NCBI GenBank assembly: GCA_965224235.1
Contig: CBDCYP010000002.1
Location: 1,426,001-1,490,000 of the forward strand
Length of the DNA stretch: 64,000 nt
Source of the DNA: G958295935 sp965224235
Lineage (GTDB): Bacteria; Chloroflexota; Dehalococcoidia; Lucifugimonadales; Lucifugimonadaceae
Reading direction: 5' to 3'
In this document: positions 59,132 through 64,000 of the stretch, piece by piece
Layout of the letters: each line of letters starts with the position of its first letter
Numbering within the stretch: the stretch's first letter is position 1
Program-made: the position numbers and the translations under genes
The notes under the pieces: generated by a model
What the model was told of the DNA's origin: nothing
The model's input: the letters and a program-made list of their open reading frames with translations, nothing else
The model's database searches: none

Positions 59132-59429
59132 TTAGAGGCAGGGTAATTTCGATGACGCTAATCGACCATTCCGTGTCACCCGCCGCAGGGATACTGGCGG
59201 GGCTCGCTTCCGACGAGTGGGGAGTGGGAGCGGGCTTCTTGCTGCTCGGCGCGGGCATACTGGGTGTTGTCGCATTGGCGGTTATCCTGAATCCGCGGAT
59301 CAGGCGCCTGTAGCCGCATTGTTCGAACAGTCAGCCATTCGGCCGGAGCGACTGGCGCCCTAACGCCGAGTCTCTACGAATGGATGGGCGGGTCGTTGCT
59401 CAGGCAGGTATCCGCTGCCATTCTGACTC

Positions 59430-59442
59430 ACCACTGAGTGGT
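59430..59442. promoter_or_regulatory. 13-bp palindrome upstream of the second deacylase
   Basis: ACCACT-G-AGTGGT is a perfect inverted repeat 62 bp before the ATG of the deacylase gene. It could be a repressor operator. No such palindrome was seen near the paralogue at 54144. Confidence 0.3.
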
Positions 59443-59503
59443 AATCTCCAACAATCACAAGAGGACTGTCGCAGTCGGCCGAAAACTGCATACGGGGAGC
59501 AAA

Positions 59504-61096
59504 ATGTTCGACGTCATTATCAAAAACGGAACGATTATCGACGGCACAGGGGTGGCTGGGATACGAGCCGACATCGGAATAACGGGCGATTCTATTGCGG
59601 CAATCGGCGAGATCGGCAGTACCGCAGAAACGGTCGTCGATGCCACAGGGAAGGTAGTTACCCCGGGATTCATCGACCTGCACACCCACTCGGATTCCTC
59701 GTTTCTCATCGACAACCTCGCCGACAGCAAGTTGACGCAGGGCGTCACTTTGGAACTGATCGGCAACTGCGGTATGAGTTTCTGCGCCCCTCTGATCGGC
59801 GGCGCCCGAAAGCAGTTCGAGGAGCGGGTGGGACGATCCGGAGATGACCTTTCACCTACCTGGACCGACTTCGCCGGGTACCTTGACGCTCTCGAGGACT
59901 CAGGATCGACGATCAACGTGGTCACCCAGGTGGGTCACAACACCATTCGCGCGGCTGTCATGGATATGGATCCGCGAATGCCTGGCCCTGAGGAGTTGGA
60001 CCGAATGGTGTCGCTTGTCGCCGAAAGTCTTGACTCAGGCGCGCTCGGAATTTCGACGGGGCTTTGGTACGCGCCCGGCGCCTACTCCCTGACCGATGAG
60101 GTCGTCGCCGTAACACAGCCGGCGGCTGACCGCGACCTTCTGTACTCGTCTCACGTGCGTTCGGAATCAGACGATTTGTGCGGAGTATTCCCGGCGCACG
60201 CCGAAGCCATCGAGGTCGGCAGGCGGACAGGGATTCGCGTGCAGATCTCACACTTCAAGACCGTCGGCCCGAGATTTTGGGGTCGAGGCGGCGAACTGCT
60301 CGCGGGAATGGAACGGGCGCGGCAGGAGGGACTCGACGTCGCTGGAGACCAGTACCCGTACGCTTGGTCCAGCACGGGTTTCGCCGGCGCGATATTTCCC
60401 CGGTGGGCGTTGGTGGGCGGCCGGTCCGTCACTCTGGAACGCCTGGCCGACTCGGATGTCCGCGAGCGTATCAAGGAGAGCGTCCGCTACTACATAGGCC
60501 GCGCCCACGGCGCCGAAGGCTCCATCGTGGCCAGCTTCCCCCCGGACCAGGCGGTCGAAGGTTTGACGGTTGCAGAGGTTGGCGCGGATATGGGCTGTGA
60601 ACCTGCGGAGGCGGCGCTGAGACTCTACGAACAGTCGGAAGGGTCTTACGTCCAACACACGATGGAGGATGAAGACGTATACATGATCGCCGCCAACCCG
60701 CACATCGCCGTCGCGTCGGACGGCAGTTCTGTGAGGGACGAAGGCCCTCTCTCAAGCGGCAAGCCGCATCCCCGCAGTTATTCGACAAACTCGAGATTCA
60801 TTGAACACATGGTGTTTGAAAAGAATCTGGTTTCCCTTGAGGAAGCAGTGAGAAAAATGACGGTCCTCCCCGCCCAACGGCTCGGGCTCACACGACGCGG
60901 ACGCCTCGCTCCCGGATTCATCGCAGACGTACTTGTGTTTGACCCGGCCCGGGTAAAGCAGAACAACACGTTCGCCAACCCGCACAGCTATTCGACGGGC
61001 ATGGATCATGTATTCGTAAACGGCCGATTCTCGCTCCGGGACGGCATACCGACGGGCGCCACACCCGGCCGGGTTGTCAGGTCAAAGGAATCCTGA
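59504..61096 (+). CDS. N-acyl-D-amino-acid deacylase (second copy)
   Basis: D-aminoacylase-family zinc hydrolase, 530 aa, the same length as the paralogue at 54144-55736. Shared motifs are VIIKNGTIIDGTGVAG, DLHTHSDS (HxH), ELIGNCGMSFCAP, GALGISTGLWYAPGAY, YSSHVRSES, QISHFKTVG and VASDGSSVRDEGPL. Frame opens at 59438, but the ATG at 59504 has GGGGAG at 4-5 nt and begins with the conserved strand. It is followed 6 bp later by an MFS transporter that could carry its substrate or product. It may act on a different side chain than the first copy. Confidence 0.9.
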   Translation: MFDVIIKNGTIIDGTGVAGIRADIGITGDSIAAIGEIGSTAETVVDATGKVVTPGFIDLHTHSDSSFLIDNLADSKLTQGVTLELIGNCGMSFCAPLIGGARKQFEERVGRSGDDLSPTWTDFAGYLDALEDSGSTINVVTQVGHNTIRAAVMDMDPRMPGPEELDRMVSLVAESLDSGALGISTGLWYAPGAYSLTDEVVAVTQPAADRDLLYSSHVRSESDDLCGVFPAHAEAIEVGRRTGIRVQISHFKTVGPRFWGRGGELLAGMERARQEGLDVAGDQYPYAWSSTGFAGAIFPRWALVGGRSVTLERLADSDVRERIKESVRYYIGRAHGAEGSIVASFPPDQAVEGLTVAEVGADMGCEPAEAALRLYEQSEGSYVQHTMEDEDVYMIAANPHIAVASDGSSVRDEGPLSSGKPHPRSYSTNSRFIEHMVFEKNLVSLEEAVRKMTVLPAQRLGLTRRGRLAPGFIADVLVFDPARVKQNNTFANPHSYSTGMDHVFVNGRFSLRDGIPTGATPGRVVRSKES

Positions 61097-61102
61097 GCCA
61101 AC

Positions 61103-62584
61103 ATGCCCGCGCCTGAAGGCAGCTCGCTGGAAACGGTCCTCGAAGCGACGCAGCTGGAGGACCCCAACTACAAGTGGAAAACCTTTGCCGCCGTCGGTCT
61201 TTCGACGGTGACGATGGTGATGAGTTTCAGCATCGTCTTTCTGGCTCTTTCGAACATCGCGGAAGATTTCAACATCACCCTCAGAGCCGTCTCGTGGGTC
61301 GTGATCGCCCAATCGCTGACCATCAGTTCGGTGATGCTCCCTCTGGGCAGAGTGGCGGACATAACGGGAAGAAAGGGATTCCTGCTGACGGGACTGGTCC
61401 TGTTCGGCGGCGGGGCCATCTTCGCGTCGTTTTCAACGTCCCTGGCGCTCCTGGTGGCTGCGAGGGTTGTGATGGCCGTAGGGTCGGCGATGGGACAGTC
61501 GGTCGGCACGGCGATCATCGCCTCGGTGTTTCCCGCCAAAGAGCGCGGCAAGGGTCTCGGTTCTCAAACAACCGCGGTTGCCATCGGCGGCGCTTCAGGA
61601 CCGATAATCGGCGGCCTCTTACTCCAGGTCTGGGGCTGGCAAGGCCTGTTCCTGTTCATGGCGATACCCGCCGCGGTCGCGTTCGTGTGGGGCCTTTACA
61701 TCCTTGATGACCGGAGAATCGGTTCGTTCGGGGTTGGGGAACGCCAGCGCTATGACTGGCTGGGCGCCATCGTATCGGCTGGTGGAATGGTTGCCCTTGT
61801 CCTCACCATAAACAACCCTTTCGGCTTCGGTTGGGGCTCGCCGTTGATCATCGGGGGCGGCGCGCTGGCCGTGGCGCTGTTCGCCGGTTTCGTCTGGTGG
61901 GAGTTGAAAATCGATCAGCCGATGGTGAATCTGAGGATGTTCAAAAACACGATCTTCAGATATGCAATCGCCACCCGTTACCTTGCGTTTATGGGGACGT
62001 CTGCGACGCTGTTCATGATGCCGGTGTACTTGCAAAGCCTGCGCGGCGTGTCCGTAGGGCTGACCGGCGGCATCATGTTCTTCAGCGCCTTAGGCATGGG
62101 AATCGCAGCCCAAACTAGCGGCCGCCTGTCTGATCGATTCGGGTTCCGACGGTTCACGTTGATGGGGTTCTCTGTGCTCATAGCAACGTCACTGATTTTT
62201 TCTTTTGTCAACGGTTCCACACCGCTGTGGGTCATAGCTCCGGTGTTGTTCCTTAACGGCATAGGCATGGGGCTGTGGTCTGCGCCGAATATGAGCGCGA
62301 CCATCGGCTCAGTCCCGCGATCGTCATACGGAGTTGTTGGCGCCTTCGTAAACCTGACTCGAAACGTCGGAAATACTACTGGTCAGGCGATAATCGCTAC
62401 TATCATTACCTCAATCATGCTGGCGAGAGGATTCGACATAGGGCTTGGGCAAGTCTCGACTACAGAGGGCGCCGGCACAGCATTTCTCGCAGGGTGGCGT
62501 ATCGCCTACCTGACCGTAGTGGGCTTTGCCATAGCCGCGTTGGCCGCGGCCTTCATGACTAATCAACGCAAAACACCAGACTAA
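61103..62584 (+). CDS. MFS transporter, 14-TM DHA2 type
   Basis: Inner-membrane transporter, 493 aa, of the EmrB/QacA drug-efflux group. About fourteen hydrophobic segments are visible. Family motifs are RVADITGRKGFLL between spans 2 and 3, RVVMAVGSAMGQSVGTAI and GGASGPIIGGLLLQ (motif C, antiporter signature). It starts 6 bp after the deacylase stop and is therefore co-transcribed, although the ribosome-binding site is weak. Export of an amino-acid derivative or toxic compound coupled to protons is most likely. It is intact, unlike the MFS gene at 57237. Confidence 0.9.
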   Translation: MPAPEGSSLETVLEATQLEDPNYKWKTFAAVGLSTVTMVMSFSIVFLALSNIAEDFNITLRAVSWVVIAQSLTISSVMLPLGRVADITGRKGFLLTGLVLFGGGAIFASFSTSLALLVAARVVMAVGSAMGQSVGTAIIASVFPAKERGKGLGSQTTAVAIGGASGPIIGGLLLQVWGWQGLFLFMAIPAAVAFVWGLYILDDRRIGSFGVGERQRYDWLGAIVSAGGMVALVLTINNPFGFGWGSPLIIGGGALAVALFAGFVWWELKIDQPMVNLRMFKNTIFRYAIATRYLAFMGTSATLFMMPVYLQSLRGVSVGLTGGIMFFSALGMGIAAQTSGRLSDRFGFRRFTLMGFSVLIATSLIFSFVNGSTPLWVIAPVLFLNGIGMGLWSAPNMSATIGSVPRSSYGVVGAFVNLTRNVGNTTGQAIIATIITSIMLARGFDIGLGQVSTTEGAGTAFLAGWRIAYLTVVGFAIAALAAAFMTNQRKTPD

Positions 62585-62705
62585 TGTATCGACGCGCCTC
62601 GACAGGATAGGCAATATACGGCTACTACCAAGTCGTGATAACACCCCTCGCGCGGGCGTGAAGTTTAACTTTGTCAAATCCACGGTCACAGGAGTCAACC
62701 AATAT

Positions 62706-63671
62706 ATGCCAAAGTTCGTGATGATGCCGCCGCTCGACGATCTGCGTCGTGAATGGGCGCGACGGCTGGCCGACATACTCCCTGAGTACGACGTGGTCGC
62801 GCCCGAGACAGATGCTGCCGCCCGATGGGAATTGGCCGAAGCAGACGCCGCATTCGGGTGGATACCACCGGAATCTCTCAAAAAGGCGCGCCGCCTCAGG
62901 TGGTTGCAAAACCCCGATGCCGGGCCCTTCCCCGGTTACTTTTACCCCGAGATGATCGACCACCCGGTGATGGTGTGCAATCCTCGGGGAATTTACTTTG
63001 ACCACATCTCCCACCACGTCATGATGTTCGTGTTGGCGCTGTCCCGCGGACTGCCATACTACGTCGATGCCCAGAGGGCGAGCATATGGGATAAAGATGC
63101 GCGCAAGAGCCGTTACGTCAATTTGCCGGATTCGACCGCCCTGATCGTCGGCGTAGGCGGAATCGGGCATGAGACTGCCAGACTGTGCCATGAGTTTGGC
63201 ATGGAGGTGCTCGGCGTCGATTCCCGGCCTGAGTACGCCTTGCAGTTCGTGGAAATGCACAGGCCCAGGGATTTGGACAAACTCATCCCGAAGGCGGACT
63301 TCGTAATCACCACGACACCGCACACTCCGGATACCGAGGGCATGTGGAATAAGGCCATGTTCAAGGCGATGAAGAACACCGCATTTTTCATCAACGTTGG
63401 CCGAGGGCGCACGACCAGTCTCGACGACTTGACCGAAGCCATCGAAACACGTGAGATCGGCGGGTGCGGCCTCGATGTCTACGAGATCGAGCCGCTGCCT
63501 TCCACACATCCGCTGTGGACATTGCCCAACGTGTTGTTGACACCGCATGTGGCGGTAAGGGACGCTGAAAACCTGCCCGAACGCCGGTTTCAGGTAATCC
63601 TGGAAAACGCGAAAAGATTCGCAGCAGGTAAACGTCTGAAAAACATCGTCGACAAAGCGGCATGGTACTAA
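62706..63671 (+). CDS. D-2-hydroxyacid dehydrogenase
   Basis: NAD(P)-dependent dehydrogenase of the D-isomer-specific 2-hydroxyacid group, 321 aa from this start. The Rossmann motif VGVGGIGHETARLC, catalytic Arg in INVGRGRTT, Glu in CGLDVYEIEPLP and His in LTPHVA are all present, so it should be active. A GTG at 62658 would add 16 residues; the ATG at 62706 begins with the conserved N-terminal strand, with AGGAG about 12 nt upstream. It is downstream of the MFS gene by about 120 bp. It may reduce 2-oxoacids such as hydroxypyruvate or glyoxylate, linking to the hydroxyacid enzymes earlier in the window. Confidence 0.9.
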   Translation: MPKFVMMPPLDDLRREWARRLADILPEYDVVAPETDAAARWELAEADAAFGWIPPESLKKARRLRWLQNPDAGPFPGYFYPEMIDHPVMVCNPRGIYFDHISHHVMMFVLALSRGLPYYVDAQRASIWDKDARKSRYVNLPDSTALIVGVGGIGHETARLCHEFGMEVLGVDSRPEYALQFVEMHRPRDLDKLIPKADFVITTTPHTPDTEGMWNKAMFKAMKNTAFFINVGRGRTTSLDDLTEAIETREIGGCGLDVYEIEPLPSTHPLWTLPNVLLTPHVAVRDAENLPERRFQVILENAKRFAAGKRLKNIVDKAAWY

Positions 63672-63848
63672 TTCGGTTTTAGGGAAGAGACCGAAATGGG
63701 CGTTGGCAGACTCCGTCCCCGAAATGTCTCTGTTCACACCGGCCTGAAGGTTTCGACCGCCGGGATGCGGGATTTCGTAACATGTCAAATGTGATCGGGC
63801 CGGTGAGTTACAACCGGAATTAGTCCGTTAAATGCGAAAGGAACTCAG

Positions 63849-64000
63849 ATGGTCGCAAAGACTTCGGACGGCAAGGTAGATTTCGTGCTTACGCAAATAG
63901 AAACCATGGTCGCCAGCGAAGGCGGGACTTTGGAGCTCGTGTCCTCAGACAACACTTCGTTCGAGGTCAAGTACGTGCCGGGCGCCAACGAAGAGTGCCC
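63849..64000 (+). CDS. Partial NifU-like C-terminal domain protein
   Basis: An open frame running off the right edge; 50 residues are visible. It begins MVAKTSDGKVDFVLTQIE with AAGGA before the ATG. The part GGTLELVSSDNTSFEVKY followed by GANEECP resembles the NifU C-terminal domain, where the sequence GxCxxCP binds an Fe-S cluster; only the first Cys is in the window. The rest lies beyond 64000, so the call is tentative. Confidence 0.5.
   Translation, partial: MVAKTSDGKVDFVLTQIETMVASEGGTLELVSSDNTSFEVKYVPGANEEC

Larger units (their letters stand above)
57237..59313 (+). pseudogene. MFS exporter gene split by an IS element
   Basis: Major facilitator (MFS_3-like exporter) coding sequence in two pieces. 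The 5' piece, to 58260, encodes about ten spans, with SLAVTNFRYLWIGQL at its start and GGVIADRFNRQKVL as the MFS loop motif. The 3' piece from 59135 to 59313 encodes GRVISMTLIDHSVSPAAG and the last spans. Removing the IS and one TTA rejoins the frame exactly (TPARLRGRVISM). No ATG, GTG or TTG lies in frame between the TGA at 57156 and the TTG at 57297, yet conserved sequence precedes that TTG, so the start codon may also be lost, or be a CTG at 57237. Without restoration the protein would lack its last two or three spans. Confidence 0.85.

Overview
The window is about 60% GC and tightly packed with catabolic and transport genes. The gene content suggests a heterotrophic member of the Chloroflexota, plausibly the marine SAR202/Dehalococcoidia lineage. 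The reasons are: peptide-type ABC binding lipoproteins with Val/Glu/Thr-rich or Ala/Thr/Pro-rich linkers after the lipid-attachment Cys; repeated paralogues of Gfo/Idh/MocA oxidoreductases, amidohydrolases, N-acyl-D-amino-acid deacylases, DUF1501/DUF1800 proteins and hydantoinases; and a GlcDEF-type oxidase. This placement is inference from gene content. I saw no rRNA, tRNA or CRISPR array.

Layout. 0.1-2.2 kb: a PhoR/PhoB-like two-component system on the minus strand. 2.5-5.2 kb: a Gfo/Idh/MocA oxidoreductase, a small zinc-ribbon protein and a metallo-beta-lactamase-fold hydrolase, then about 470 bp of decayed repeats. 5.6-13.1 kb: a plus-strand run of glcD, a Gfo/Idh/MocA gene, glcE, glcF, an SDR that lacks the canonical YxxxK pair, and a beta-hydroxyacid dehydrogenase. 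13.2-22.4 kb: two triads of the same composition (DUF1800, DUF1501, NHL beta-propeller), one on each strand, converging on a tandem repeat and an Ldh_2-type dehydrogenase. 22.5-28.2 kb: hydantoinase/oxoprolinase subunits B and A, then a CocE-type hydrolase. 28.2-31.6 kb: a MITE-like element, a ceramidase-like protein, a VOC protein and a SelA-like PLP enzyme. 31.7-35.8 kb: two permeases and a binding protein of a peptide-type ABC importer without ATPases. 35.9-40.6 kb: three tandem amidohydrolase-2 paralogues, a xylose-isomerase-like TIM barrel and a metallo-amidohydrolase. 40.8-47.0 kb: minus-strand penicillin acylase, M28 peptidase and a second penicillin acylase. 47.2-54.0 kb: a complete peptide-type ABC importer with an embedded OB-fold lipoprotein. 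54.0-61.1 kb: a second MITE, an N-acyl-D-amino-acid deacylase, an aldo/keto reductase, an MFS exporter gene split by an IS5-family element, and a second deacylase. 61.1-64.0 kb: a 14-TM MFS transporter, a D-2-hydroxyacid dehydrogenase, and the start of a small NifU-like gene.

How it may fit together. The importers could bring in peptides or acylated amides. The cytoplasmic acylases, M28 peptidase, D-aminoacylases and hydantoinase could release amino acids and acyl groups. The alpha-hydroxyacid enzymes (GlcDEF, Ldh_2, D-2-hydroxyacid dehydrogenase) and the dehydrogenases could feed the products into central metabolism. This is an inference from context.

The most distinctive signals are: a full-length IS5-type element whose terminal repeats match two 132-140 bp MITE-like elements in the same window; the two converging DUF1800-DUF1501-NHL triads without export signals; and three tandem amidohydrolases that share substitutions at two expected metal-ligand positions.
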